Positions 8,921 through 19,536 of a stretch of DNA of 64,000 nt are shown here, piece after piece. Both the position numbers and the translations under genes were made by a program. Each line of letters starts with the position of its first letter. The first letter of the stretch is position 1. The stretch comes from Microlunatus sagamiharensis (GTDB lineage: Bacteria; Actinomycetota; Actinomycetes; Propionibacteriales; Propionibacteriaceae): NCBI RefSeq assembly GCF_900105785.1, contig NZ_LT629799.1, positions 4,278,001-4,342,000 of the forward strand. Reading direction: 5' to 3'. Under the pieces are notes generated by a model. It did not search any database. It saw only the letters and a list, made by a program, of their open reading frames with translations, and was not told where the DNA came from.

Positions 8921-9388
8921 ATGACGAGTGCCGCGAACGACCTGGAGCCGACGGCCGACTGGCCGGCGTCCGACCTGTCCACCCCCCGGGGCCCCTCCGG
9001 CGACGGGCCTCCGAGCTCGCTCGCCCCGCGGGACCGCGTCGTCCTGACCGGGCTCCGCGCCCGCGGGCGCCACGGCGTCTACGACTTCGAGCGCGAGCAG
9101 GGCCAGGACTTCGTCGTCGACGTCGTCCTCTCCCTCGACCTCGCGCCGGCGTCCACGACCGACGACCTGCGCGGGACCGTCGACTACGGCGTCCTCGCCG
9201 AGGCCGTCGTCGCCGACGTCGAGGGTGAGCCGCTGAACCTCATCGAGGCCCTCGCCGAGCGCGTCGCCCGGACGTGCCTGCGCCAGCCCGGCGTCGACGA
9301 GGTCGAGGTGACCGTCCACAAGCCCCAGGCCCCGATCTCCGTCGCCTTCGCCGACGTGGCCGTCACGCTGAGAAGGAGCCGTGCATGA
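8921..9388 (+). CDS. folB: Dihydroneopterin aldolase FolB
   Basis: Cleaves dihydroneopterin to 6-hydroxymethyl-dihydropterin and glycolaldehyde. The core starts at RVVLTGLRARGRHGVYDFEREQGQDFVVDV and includes TVDYGVLAEAV, NLIEALAERVA and VTVHKPQAPI. The 155-aa protein carries about 38 extra N-terminal residues (Pro/Ser/Asp rich) before the domain, more than the usual ~120 aa. The ATG at 8921 has a near-perfect AGGAGG site 6-7 nt upstream, so I keep the long form. Its stop overlaps the folK ATG. Confidence 0.93.
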   Translation: MTSAANDLEPTADWPASDLSTPRGPSGDGPPSSLAPRDRVVLTGLRARGRHGVYDFEREQGQDFVVDVVLSLDLAPASTTDDLRGTVDYGVLAEAVVADVEGEPLNLIEALAERVARTCLRQPGVDEVEVTVHKPQAPISVAFADVAVTLRRSRA

Positions 9389-9939
9389 CCAGCCCGAACC
9401 CCCACGCGATCGACACCGACACGCTGAGCGGGATGAAGCCGCTGCGCAAGGTCGTCTACTCCCTCGGGTCCAACCTCGGCGACCGGCTGGGCAACCTGCA
9501 GGGCGCGGTCGACGCGCTCCGCGACACCCCCGACGTGATCGTCGTCGACGTCTCCCCGGTCTACGAGACGCTGGCCGTGGGCGGCCCCGACGACAGCCCG
9601 GACTTCCTCAACCTCGTCGTCGTCGCCGAGACGACGCTCGACCCCCGCACGCTGCTCGAGCGGGCGCAGGCGATCGAGGACGCGTACGGGCGCGAGCGCA
9701 CCGGCCACTGGGCCCCGCGCACGCTCGACGTCGACCTGATCATGGTCGGCTCTGCGGTCGTCGACAGCGAGGACCTGCGCCTGCCGCACCCGCTCGCGCA
9801 GGAGCGCGGCTTCGTCGTCATCCCCTGGGTCGCGGTCGACCCCTTGGGCGAGGTGCCCGGGCAGGGCCCCCTCGCCGTGCTCGCCGAGCAGGTCGACGCG
9901 TCGGGCATCACCCGCCGCGACGACCTGTCGATCGACTGA
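9385..9939 (+). CDS. folK: 6-hydroxymethyl-7,8-dihydropterin pyrophosphokinase FolK
   Basis: Transfers pyrophosphate from ATP to hydroxymethyl-dihydropterin, making the FolP substrate. The family blocks are visible: VVYSLGSNLGDRLGNLQGAVD, SPVYET, DDSPDFLNLVV, RTGHWAPRTLDVDLIMVG and LPHPLAQERGFVVIPW. The ATG at 9385 overlaps the folB stop (ATGA), giving 184 aa with a ~20-residue N-terminal lead. Part of the folP-folB-folK operon. Confidence 0.95.
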   Translation: MTSPNPHAIDTDTLSGMKPLRKVVYSLGSNLGDRLGNLQGAVDALRDTPDVIVVDVSPVYETLAVGGPDDSPDFLNLVVVAETTLDPRTLLERAQAIEDAYGRERTGHWAPRTLDVDLIMVGSAVVDSEDLRLPHPLAQERGFVVIPWVAVDPLGEVPGQGPLAVLAEQVDASGITRRDDLSID

Positions 9940-9967
9940 CCCCGGCGAACTCCCCGAGCACGCGCCC

Positions 9968-10471
9968 ATGAGCGAGGCCCCCAGCGGCAACCAGGTCACC
10001 AGCACGCCCCGGCGCGCGCTGGTCGTCGCCGCGCTGTTCGGCGGACTGGCCGGCTGGCTCCTCGCCGTCACCACGGCCGCGCTCGACCTGGTGCCGCCCT
10101 CGATCCCGTGGTCGGCCCCGGTCGGGCTGATCGTCGTCGGCGCGCTCGTCGGTGCCCTCGCCCGGAGCACGCACCAGCAGATCCAGGTGCGCCGGGAGCG
10201 GATGGAGCCTTCTCGCGCCGTGGCCTTCCTCGTGCTCGGCAAGGCGTCGGCGCTCGGCGGGGCGCTGGTGGCCGGCGGCTACCTCGGCTACGCCCTGTCC
10301 TTCGTCGCCAGCCTCGACGCCGAGGGCCCGCGGGAGCGCGTCGTCCGGTCCTTCGTGGCGATCGTCGGCGGCATCGGCCTCATGGTCGCCGGGCTGCTGC
10401 TCGAACGGGCCTGCCGGGTGCCCCAGGACGACGACGAGGAGCGCGGGACGCGCCGTCCCGAGGAGCTCTGA
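9968..10471 (+). CDS. DUF3180 family membrane protein
   Basis: 167 aa with four predicted TM helices: ALVVAALFGGLAGWLLAVTT (about 17-36), WSAPVGLIVVGALVGALA (about 48-65), AVAFLVLGKASALGGALVAGGYLGYALSFV (about 84-113) and AIVGGIGLMVAGLLL (about 131-145), with a charged C-terminal tail. This matches DUF3180, found next to folK across actinobacteria (the Rv3605c position). It follows folK by 28 bases and is likely cotranscribed. Its role is unknown; the conserved position next to folate genes is the only functional hint. Confidence 0.82.
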   Translation: MSEAPSGNQVTSTPRRALVVAALFGGLAGWLLAVTTAALDLVPPSIPWSAPVGLIVVGALVGALARSTHQQIQVRRERMEPSRAVAFLVLGKASALGGALVAGGYLGYALSFVASLDAEGPRERVVRSFVAIVGGIGLMVAGLLLERACRVPQDDDEERGTRRPEEL

Positions 10472-10536
10472 GCACCGGGCGGGGCGGTTCCGCACCGGCC
10501 CACGCGTGTCTCTCAGGTCCCGGGCCCGAACCGATC

Positions 10537-10542
10537 TAGGGT
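10537..10542 (+). promoter_or_regulatory. Leaderless-type -10 box of the 10550 gene
   Basis: TAGGGT ends 7 nt before the ATG at 10550; no Shine-Dalgarno is visible between them. Confidence 0.55.
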
Positions 10543-10549
10543 CCTCTCC

Positions 10550-11224
10550 ATGACCGCCGCCGCGACCACCGCCGCACGTCCGGGCCGGGCCTCCCGGCGC
10601 CAGCCCGTCGACCGGTTGCACCGGGCGACGCAGGCCGTCCTCGTCGGCGGCAGCGTCCTCGCGCTGGCCGCCGCGGCCGGCCCGCTCTGGCTGGTCCGCG
10701 TCGGCCTGGTCGTCGCGGTCCTCACGACGGTCGTCTCGGTCGCGCTGGCCTGGCGCGAGCTCGCCTCCGCACGCCGGTTGCACGCGCAGCGCCTCCTGGT
10801 CGTCGACAAGCGCCACGGCGAGACCCTGCGCACCGAGCGGACGCGCAACGCCGCGGTCGTCGACGCCCTCAACGAGCGGGTCAGCAGCGCCGGGATGGTC
10901 GTCGCCGGGCAGCGCTCGGTCATCGCCCAGCTGCGTGGCGAGGTCGGCGTCCTCACGACCGAGCGCGACGGTCTGGCCGAGCAGGTGGCGGAGCGCGACG
11001 GGCTGATCGGGCTGTTCCGCGCGAGCCTGCGCGAGCAGGAGGCCGCGCTGGTCGAGGCCCGCGAGTCCGAGCGCGCCGGCGCCGATGTCCACCACCTGCC
11101 CCGCCGCTCGCGCCCGGCCGACGCCGTCGAGGACGCCGTCGCCCCCGAGCCGGTTCTCGACCCGCAGATGGTCGAGCTCGCCATGGTCCTCCCGAACTAC
11201 GAAGGCTCCCGCCGCGCGGTGTGA
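10550..11224 (+). CDS. Membrane protein with coiled coil, function unknown
   Basis: 224 aa. Two adjacent hydrophobic segments (AVLVGGSVLALAAAAGPLWL and VGLVVAVLTTVVSVALAW, about 24-62) form a hairpin. A long charged helical region follows (about 63-175), with LNERVSS, LRGEVGVLTTERDGLAEQVAERDGL and SLREQEAALVEARE, a likely coiled coil. A short tail ends in LDPQMVELAMVLPNYEGSRRAV. I do not recognise a named family. It sits downstream of the folate operon with its own TAGGGT box and convergent to the NuoD-like gene. It may be a scaffold or cell-envelope protein, but that is speculation. Confidence 0.6.
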   Translation: MTAAATTAARPGRASRRQPVDRLHRATQAVLVGGSVLALAAAAGPLWLVRVGLVVAVLTTVVSVALAWRELASARRLHAQRLLVVDKRHGETLRTERTRNAAVVDALNERVSSAGMVVAGQRSVIAQLRGEVGVLTTERDGLAEQVAERDGLIGLFRASLREQEAALVEARESERAGADVHHLPRRSRPADAVEDAVAPEPVLDPQMVELAMVLPNYEGSRRAV

Positions 11225-11258
11225 TCTGAGCGACCGGACCGGCGACTCCCGCCCCTGA

Positions 11259-12425
11259 TCATTTGTCGATGTCGCCGACGACGTAGCCGATCGAGGCCAG
11301 GGTCGCCTCGAGGGCGTCGACGTGGACGCCGCGCAGCAGCGGCTCGAGGACGGAGACGTGGTTGAACGAGGGCGTGCGCAGCTTGAGCCGCCAGGGCGTC
11401 TTCTCCCCGCGGGAGACGAGGAAGACGCCGGACACCCCGAGCGGCGCCTCGGTCGCCACGTAGGCCTCGCCCTCGGGCAGCCGCACGACCTTGCCCAGCC
11501 GCACCGCGACGTCGCCGGGCGTGACGCGCAGCCGCTCGACGCACGCGGCGACCAGGTCGGCCGACACCCGCAGCTCGTGCACCAGCGTCGCGAGCCGGGC
11601 GTGCGCGTCGCCCGCCCGCCCCGCCGGGGGGCGCAGCAGGTCGGCCAGCTCCCCGTACGCGAGATAGGGCCGCTGGCGGCGCAGGTCGACGTCGAGGCCC
11701 CCGGCCCGGGCGGCCGGGCCGGTCACGCCGTACGCCTCCACGACCTCGCGCCCGAGCACGGCGACCCCGTCGGTCAGCTCCCGCAGCGGCCCGGAGCCGA
11801 GCTGCTCTTCGAGCCGGTCGGCGCTCGCGCGCACGTCCGCGAGCACGGCCGCCTCGGCGTCGAGCCAGGCGTCGTCGGCGTCGGCGGCCAGGCCGCCGAC
11901 CCGGTTGACCATGGGGTGCACCCGGTTGCCGGTGAGGCGCTGCAGCTGCGTGCGCAGCGACTCGCGCAGCGCCGACGGCGGGGCGGAGCCGAGCCGGGTG
12001 GGGACCCAGCCCAGGAACCCCAGGTGGCTGAGCACCCGGGTGTGCTCGGCGAGGAGCGTGCGCATCCAGACGGCGCGCGGCGGGACCTCGAGGCCCAGCA
12101 TCTGCTCGCAGGTCAGCGCGACGGTCAGCTCCGCGGCGAAGGGCGCCTGCCAGTCGTGCCGGTCGGCCAGCACCAGGACCTGGCGGTAGTCGCGGACCTC
12201 GAAGAGCTTCTCCACCCCGCGGTGCAGCGCCCCGACCACCACCGTGGCCTCCGTGACGCGGTCGTCCTCGAGCCAGAGCCGCAGCTCGACGAGCCCGGTG
12301 CCGCTGGGGTGCTCGGGCCCGAGGTCCAGCAGCAGCGTGCCGGCCGGCGGTCCCTCCGGCCCCGGGACGACGGGCAGCACGCCCGGCCCGAGGGCGCCGA
12401 CGAGCACGCGCAGGGGGGTGGGCAC
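11259..12425 (-). CDS. NuoD-like protein (complex I 49-kDa subunit paralogue) with altered quinone site
   Basis: 388 aa, collinear with NuoD/NDUFS2. The segments HPSGTGLVELRLWLEDD, VVVGALHRGVEKLFEVRDY, DRHDWQAPFAAELTVALTCEQMLGLEVPPRA and GVSGVFLVSRGEKTPWRLKLRTPSFNH align with the family. By my alignment the quinone-contacting His59 and Tyr108 (bovine numbering) are Thr43 and Trp92 here, and the Asp160 region is not conserved. The arginine of LHRG (R69, equivalent to bovine Arg85) is kept. So this is a paralogue and not a normal complex I subunit; no other nuo gene is nearby. GTG start 25 bases after a MidA-like methyltransferase gene, so probably one operon. Confidence 0.8.
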   Translation of the reverse strand: MPTPLRVLVGALGPGVLPVVPGPEGPPAGTLLLDLGPEHPSGTGLVELRLWLEDDRVTEATVVVGALHRGVEKLFEVRDYRQVLVLADRHDWQAPFAAELTVALTCEQMLGLEVPPRAVWMRTLLAEHTRVLSHLGFLGWVPTRLGSAPPSALRESLRTQLQRLTGNRVHPMVNRVGGLAADADDAWLDAEAAVLADVRASADRLEEQLGSGPLRELTDGVAVLGREVVEAYGVTGPAARAGGLDVDLRRQRPYLAYGELADLLRPPAGRAGDAHARLATLVHELRVSADLVAACVERLRVTPGDVAVRLGKVVRLPEGEAYVATEAPLGVSGVFLVSRGEKTPWRLKLRTPSFNHVSVLEPLLRGVHVDALEATLASIGYVVGDIDK

Positions 12426-12450
12426 CCGCCCAAGGCTAGAGCGCCTCGGC

Positions 12451-13482
12451 CTAGGTCCTCCGACCCTGGAGGAGCCACCACAGCCCGCCCCAGCGTCGGG
12501 GGTCGGTGAGCGCGGCCCGCTCGGAGCGCCGCACGAGCGCGGCGAGCGGGTCGCCGGTCGCCGTGCCCGCCTCGTCGGGCAGGAGGTCCAGCTGCTCGGA
12601 CTGGCGTCGCAGCAGGACCGTCGCCGCGCCCTGGGTCTCTCCCGCCGCGGCGAGGGCGTCCACGGCGACGCCGGCGGTCAGGTTCACGGAACCGTCCGGC
12701 ACGGGTCGGCGCTGGCGCCCGTGGGCGTACGCGACCAGGCTCCCGCCGGCGGGCCGCTCGGACCGGCGGTGGCCGTAGTCGACGGCCAGGGCCCGGCCCC
12801 CGGGTGCCGCGAGGGCCGCGGTCACGAGGTGCGCCCAGGCCGCGTCACGGGCGCGCCCGACCTCCGCCCGGTCGCCGTGGACGGGGTCGACGTCCCACCA
12901 GCGCTCGAGCCAGGCCGCGTCCTCGCCCGTCGCGGCGTGGCCCGGCCGCTCGTCGCCGTCCGCGTCCACCTCGACCTCGCGCCAGCCGTCGGGCGCGCGC
13001 TCGACCACGGGCACCGGCAGGTCGTCGAGCCACTCGTGGGCGACGAGCAGGGGACGCTCGCCCGGTGCGTACCAGCGCCCCGGACCGCCGCCGCGCCAGC
13101 GCCCGGCGTCGACGTCCCAGTGGTCGACGGACCAGCCGACCCGCGGGTCCAGGCCGGGCGGGGGCTCGCGCCGGTCGACCCCGACCAGGGCCACGCCGGG
13201 CAGCAGGTCCACCAGCGCCGCCAGCAGCGAACCGTCACCGGCCCCGACGTCGACCACGACCGTGACGCCCGCGGGGGCGAGGGCGGCGACCGCCCGCGCC
13301 ACCAGCGTCCCGGCGCCCACCCCGGTCGAGAAGTGGTCCCGGGGTCGCTCGCGGGTCCAGAAGCCGGCGTCTCCGTACGCGGCCTCCTCCCACGCCTCGC
13401 GCCAGGGGCGCCACCCCGGCCCGGCCGCCGGCGTCCGTGCCGCGCCCGCGCGGGGACCGGGTTCGGTGCCGTGAGCGATCAT
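12451..13482 (-). CDS. SAM-dependent methyltransferase, MidA/NDUFAF7 (COG1565) family
   Basis: 343 aa from ATG 13482. Visible features are the DHFSTGVGAGTLVARAV segment (family F.T...VG block), the SAM-binding motif VVVDVGAGDGSLLAAL, VGVDRREPP, and LLVAHEWLDDLPVPVVE, which corresponds to the conserved NE.LDA/P block of this family. NDUFAF7 symmetrically dimethylates Arg85 of the complex I NDUFS2/NuoD subunit. The next gene downstream encodes a NuoD-like protein that retains that arginine, so enzyme and substrate may be encoded together (inference). The start codon overlaps, on the other strand, the first possible start of nadB. Confidence 0.8.
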   Translation of the reverse strand: MIAHGTEPGPRAGAARTPAAGPGWRPWREAWEEAAYGDAGFWTRERPRDHFSTGVGAGTLVARAVAALAPAGVTVVVDVGAGDGSLLAALVDLLPGVALVGVDRREPPPGLDPRVGWSVDHWDVDAGRWRGGGPGRWYAPGERPLLVAHEWLDDLPVPVVERAPDGWREVEVDADGDERPGHAATGEDAAWLERWWDVDPVHGDRAEVGRARDAAWAHLVTAALAAPGGRALAVDYGHRRSERPAGGSLVAYAHGRQRRPVPDGSVNLTAGVAVDALAAAGETQGAATVLLRRQSEQLDLLPDEAGTATGDPLAALVRRSERAALTDPRRWGGLWWLLQGRRT

Positions 13483-13489
13483 GGGCACC

Positions 13490-15259
13490 ATGCTGCCGAC
13501 GACGGCCGGGCACGAGGACGCGCCCGCCGAGAGGACCCCGTCCACCGCCGTCGAGGCGCCGCTGCCGCGGCTCGAGGGCGGACCGCTCCCGACCCTGCCG
13601 CGCCGCCTCGCCGCCGAACCACCCGGCTGGGTCCGCGAGGTCGACGTCGTGGTCGTCGGCTCCGGCGTCGCTGGCCTCACCGCGGCGCTCGAGTGCCGCG
13701 AGCGGCTCGGCCCCGACAGCCTGGTCATGGTCGTCACCAAGGACGTCGTGGCCGCCGGCTCGACCCGCTGGGCGCAGGGCGGCATCGCGTCGGTCCAGGC
13801 CGAGGGCGACACGGTCGACGAGCACGTCACGGACACGCTCGTCGCCGGGGCCGGCCTGTGCGAGCCCGCCGCCGTCGACGTCCTGGTGCGCGAGGGGCCC
13901 GACGAGGTCGCGACGCTGGTCGAGCGGGGCACGCAGTTCGACCTCGACGCCGCCGGGCGCCTCGCGCTGACGCGGGAGGGTGGCCACCACCGCAACCGCA
14001 TCGCGCACGCCGGCGGTGATGCGACCGGCGCGGAGATCGAGCGGGCCCTGGTCGCCACGGTGACCTCCGACCCGGGCATCGAGATCGTCGAGCAGGCGCT
14101 CGTGCTGGACCTGCTGCCCGCGCGCACGGACGACGGCCGGCCCGCCGTCGCCGGCGTCACGCTGCACGTCCTCGGCGAGGGCACCCGCCAGGGCGTCGGC
14201 GCGGTGCGCGCCCGCGCGACGGTGCTGGCGACCGGCGGCATCGGCCAGATCTACGCCGTCACCACCAACCCACCGGTCTCGACCGGCGACGGGGTGGCGG
14301 CAGCGCTCCGGGCCGGCGCGCGGCTGCGCGACGTGGAGTTCATCCAGTTCCACCCGACCGTGCTCTTCCTCGGCACGGGCGCCCGGGGCCAGCTGCCGCT
14401 GGTCAGCGAGGCCGTCCGCGGCGAGGGCGGCCTGCTCGTGAACTCCGCCGGCGAGCGCTTCATGGTCGGCCAGCACGAGCTCGCCGAGCTCGCGCCCCGC
14501 GACGTCGTCGCCAAGGGGATCATGAAGGAGATGGCCCGGGAGGGCACCGACCACGTGTACGTCGACGGGCGGGCGCTCGGCGAGGAGACGTGGCGCGTCC
14601 GCTTCCCGACGATCCTGCACAGCTGCCGCCAGGCCGGCATCGACCCGACGACCGACCTGATCCCGGTCGCGCCCGCGGCCCACTACTTCTGCGGCGGCGT
14701 CGAGACCGACCTGGACGGCGCGACGAACCTCGACGGGCTCTACGCCTGCGGCGAGGTCGCCTCCTCCGGCGTCCACGGCGCCAACCGGCTCGCCTCGAAC
14801 TCCCTGCTCGAGGGACTCGTGTTCGCGGTCCGCATCGCCGAGGCCATCGGCCGCGACCTGCCGCCGCAGCGCGAGCCGCTCGAGGTCGTCAGCGAGGGCC
14901 CGGACGCCTGGCTCGTCGACCCCGCGGTCGTGCCGGCCCTGCAGCGCACCATGAGCCGCGACTGCGGCGGCCTGCGCGGCGGCGCCGGTCTCGACCGCGC
15001 GGCGGACCAGCTCGAGCGGCTGGCCGGGCGGCGCAGCGAGCAGCCGGGTCTGGCCGCGTGGGAGGCGACGAACCTGCTCTGCGTGGCCACCGCCGTGCTC
15101 GGCTCCGCGCGGGTGCGCGAGGAGTCCCGGGGCGCGCACTGGCGTGATGACTTCGGCGAGCGCCGCGAGGAGTGGCAGCGCCACCTCGTGGTGCGCCTCG
15201 GCGAGGACGGGTTGGAGCACGAGCTGACCGAGGTCGGCGCGGAGGAGAGGGTGGCATGA
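13490..15259 (+). CDS. nadB: L-aspartate oxidase NadB
   Basis: FAD enzyme oxidising L-aspartate to iminoaspartate, the first step of de novo NAD synthesis. The dinucleotide motif VVVVGSGVAGLTAALE is near residue 55, after a Pro/Ala-rich ~50-residue N-terminal extension. Other blocks are GSTRWAQGGIASV, REGGHHRNRIAHAGGDATG, EFIQFHPTVLF, AAHYFCGGVETDLDGATNLDGLYACGEVASSGVHGANRLASNSLLEGLVF. I chose ATG 13490 (589 aa). An in-frame ATG at 13481 would add three residues but would overlap the divergent methyltransferase start. The stop overlaps nadC by ATGA. Confidence 0.94.
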   Translation: MLPTTAGHEDAPAERTPSTAVEAPLPRLEGGPLPTLPRRLAAEPPGWVREVDVVVVGSGVAGLTAALECRERLGPDSLVMVVTKDVVAAGSTRWAQGGIASVQAEGDTVDEHVTDTLVAGAGLCEPAAVDVLVREGPDEVATLVERGTQFDLDAAGRLALTREGGHHRNRIAHAGGDATGAEIERALVATVTSDPGIEIVEQALVLDLLPARTDDGRPAVAGVTLHVLGEGTRQGVGAVRARATVLATGGIGQIYAVTTNPPVSTGDGVAAALRAGARLRDVEFIQFHPTVLFLGTGARGQLPLVSEAVRGEGGLLVNSAGERFMVGQHELAELAPRDVVAKGIMKEMAREGTDHVYVDGRALGEETWRVRFPTILHSCRQAGIDPTTDLIPVAPAAHYFCGGVETDLDGATNLDGLYACGEVASSGVHGANRLASNSLLEGLVFAVRIAEAIGRDLPPQREPLEVVSEGPDAWLVDPAVVPALQRTMSRDCGGLRGGAGLDRAADQLERLAGRRSEQPGLAAWEATNLLCVATAVLGSARVREESRGAHWRDDFGERREEWQRHLVVRLGEDGLEHELTEVGAEERVA

Positions 15260-16191
15260 CGGGCATCAGGGACCTGGCGCAGGCCGAGGCGTACGTCGCG
15301 GGGGCGGGGCTGGACGTGGCCGCGCTCGCGGTGGTCGTGGCCGAGGCGCTCGGGGAGGACCTCGGCGGGCGCGGCGTGCTGCCGCCCGGGACGGGGGAGG
15401 GTGTCGACGTCACCTCGGTCGCCACCATCGACGCCGACGCGGTCGCCACCGGGGCGTTCGTCGTGCGGCGTCCGGGCGTGGTGGCCGGGCTGCCGGTGGC
15501 CGCGTACGTGCTGGCCGTCGTCCTGCAGGGCGCGGAGCCGGCCGGCGACGGCTGGACGGTCGAGGTGCTCGCGACCGACGGCGACGCGGTCGAGGTCGGC
15601 GACGTGCTCGTCCGCGTGCAGGGCAGCACGCGGGCGCTGCTGACCGCCGAGCGGGTCGCGCTCAACCTGCTGACCCTCACCTCCGGGGTGGCGACGGCCA
15701 CGCGGGCCTGGGTCGACGCGCTCGAGGGGACCGGGACGCGGGTGCGGGACACGCGCAAGACCACGCCCGGCCTGCGGATGCTCGAGAAGTACGCGGTCCG
15801 CGTCGGCGGAGGGGTCAACCACCGCATGTCGCTCGCCGACGCCGCCCTGGTCAAGGACAACCACGTGCTCGCCGCGGGCGGGGTCGTGCCGGCGTACGAG
15901 CGGGTGCGGGCGATGTTCCCACAGCTGTGGATCCAGGTCGAGGTGACCACCGCCGAGCAGGCCCACGCCGTGGTCGGCGCGGGCTGCACCGACGTGCTGC
16001 TCGACAACATGAGCCTGGCGGCCATGAGCGAGATCGTGACCGCGCTGAAGGGGCGCGCGGAATTCGAGGCGAGTGGCGGGCTCACATTGGCCAGCGCTGT
16101 TTCTGTGGCCCGTACCGGTGTGGACTTCATCGCGGTCGGCGCGATCACGCATTCCGCGCCCATTCTCGATATCGCGATGGATCTCGTGTGA
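15256..16191 (+). CDS. nadC: Nicotinate-nucleotide pyrophosphorylase (quinolinate phosphoribosyltransferase) NadC
   Basis: Converts quinolinate and PRPP to nicotinate mononucleotide. Conserved segments: LTAERVALNLLTLTSGVATAT, VRDTRKTTPGLRMLEKYAVRVGGGVNHRMSL, ALVKDNHV, IQVEVTT, VLLDNMS, EASGGLTL and VDFIAVGAITHSAP. 311 aa from ATG 15256, overlapping the nadB stop. The last ~45 codons and the following leader use noticeably more A/T-ending codons (GAA TTC, ACA TTG, TCT, ATT) than the rest of the gene, a local composition change that continues to lsr2. nadA is not in the window. Confidence 0.95.
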   Translation: MTGIRDLAQAEAYVAGAGLDVAALAVVVAEALGEDLGGRGVLPPGTGEGVDVTSVATIDADAVATGAFVVRRPGVVAGLPVAAYVLAVVLQGAEPAGDGWTVEVLATDGDAVEVGDVLVRVQGSTRALLTAERVALNLLTLTSGVATATRAWVDALEGTGTRVRDTRKTTPGLRMLEKYAVRVGGGVNHRMSLADAALVKDNHVLAAGGVVPAYERVRAMFPQLWIQVEVTTAEQAHAVVGAGCTDVLLDNMSLAAMSEIVTALKGRAEFEASGGLTLASAVSVARTGVDFIAVGAITHSAPILDIAMDLV

Positions 16192-16193
16192 AT

Positions 16194-16245
16194 TCCTGGG
16201 GGTGCCTCCTGCGCTATCGTCTTCGCGTCAGGAAACCCCCCAGGA
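16194..16245. repeat. Inverted repeat bracketing the lsr2 promoter region
   Basis: TCCTGGGGG at 16194-16202 pairs with CCCCCAGGA at 16237-16245, one extra G/C pair being offset. Between the arms is TATCGT (16215-16220), a possible -10 for lsr2. The RNA form could act as the nadC terminator or as a structured lsr2 leader. The roles are inferred. Confidence 0.4.
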
Positions 16246-16256
16246 AAGGAAAGTAG

Positions 16257-16604
16257 ATGGCACAGCGGGTGGAGTACATCCTCGAGGACGACCTCGACGG
16301 CGGCAAGGCCGACGAAACGGTGCAATTCGGTCTGGACGGCGTGGAGTACGAGATCGACCTCTCCACCGAGAACTACGAAAAGCTGCGCGACGCGCTCGCT
16401 CCCTGGGTCGGCGTGGCCCGCCGCACCGGTGGACGCCGCAAGCGCAACGTCGGCTCGGCCCCCGCCCCGCGGGCTGCGGCCGCCGAGGGCGCCTCCAACA
16501 CCAGCGACATCCGCGCCTGGGCGCAGGAGAACGGCTACGAGGTCTCCTCGCGCGGCCGCGTCTCCGCCGAGGTCCGCGAGGCCTACGAGAAGGCGCACGG
16601 CTGA
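16257..16604 (+). CDS. lsr2: Lsr2 nucleoid-associated protein
   Basis: Actinobacterial H-NS-like protein that bridges AT-rich DNA and silences acquired genes. The 115-aa protein has the N-terminal dimerisation domain (MAQRVEYILEDDLDGG, TVQFGLDGVEYEIDLST) and a C-terminal DNA-binding domain (SDIRAWAQENGYEVSSRGRVSAEVREAYEKAHG) with the RGR minor-groove hook. A ribosome binding site (AGGAAAGGAAAG) precedes the ATG. The gene's position before clpC is the same as in mycobacteria. Confidence 0.96.
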   Translation: MAQRVEYILEDDLDGGKADETVQFGLDGVEYEIDLSTENYEKLRDALAPWVGVARRTGGRRKRNVGSAPAPRAAAAEGASNTSDIRAWAQENGYEVSSRGRVSAEVREAYEKAHG

Positions 16605-16915
16605 GCCTGCGCGACCTCCACGCCGGTGGAGATCCAGCGACGGTTGCGCCCTGGGCGAACGCCCCTCGCCCGGGGCGCGCACCGCGCCGGTCCGGCTCCG
16701 ATGACCGACATCCGCTTGTCGCAGGCGGAATCGGAGCCCCTCGTCACAGCGTTGTCATGTGCACGGAACGCCGGATGGCTCCCCCTGGGGGCCGGAGCGT
16801 GGTTCGCGAGATCCGGGACCACCTGCGGCGGCTGCCCTCCCGACTAGCATGAGTGGTGCTGGAGTGCAGCCGTGAGAGCGGCGTCCGCACCGCAAGAGCG
16901 AGGAGCACCGTAAGC
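16605..16915. other. 311-bp lsr2-clpC intergenic region
   Basis: No gene seen. It holds an interrupted hairpin (GGCTCCGAT at 16694-16702 with ATCGGAGCC at 16730-16738, nested CCGC/GCGG) that could terminate lsr2. A possible -10 TAGCAT at 16845-16850 for clpC would leave a ~60-nt leader. GTTGCGCCCTGGGCGAAC at 16643-16660 is a loose ClgR-like dyad. Confidence 0.4.
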
Positions 16916-19467
<2,552 letters not shown>

Positions 19468-19488
19468 GCCACCCCTGATCGACCAGCC

Positions 19489-19521
19489 GAGGCCCGGCAC
19501 CGCGACGCGGTGCCGGGCCTC
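19489..19521 (+). terminator. clpC terminator hairpin
   Basis: Perfect 15-bp stem (GAGGCCCGGCACCGC at 19489-19503 with 19507-19521) and a 3-nt loop, 21 bases after the clpC stop. Confidence 0.8.
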
Positions 19522-19536
19522 GCTGCGTCCGCAGCA

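Noticed and set aside
16643-16660. ClgR operator upstream of clpC
   Set aside because: GTTGCGCCCTGGGCGAAC only partly fits the ClgR dyad (one half-site and centre differ), so I list it only as a loose match.
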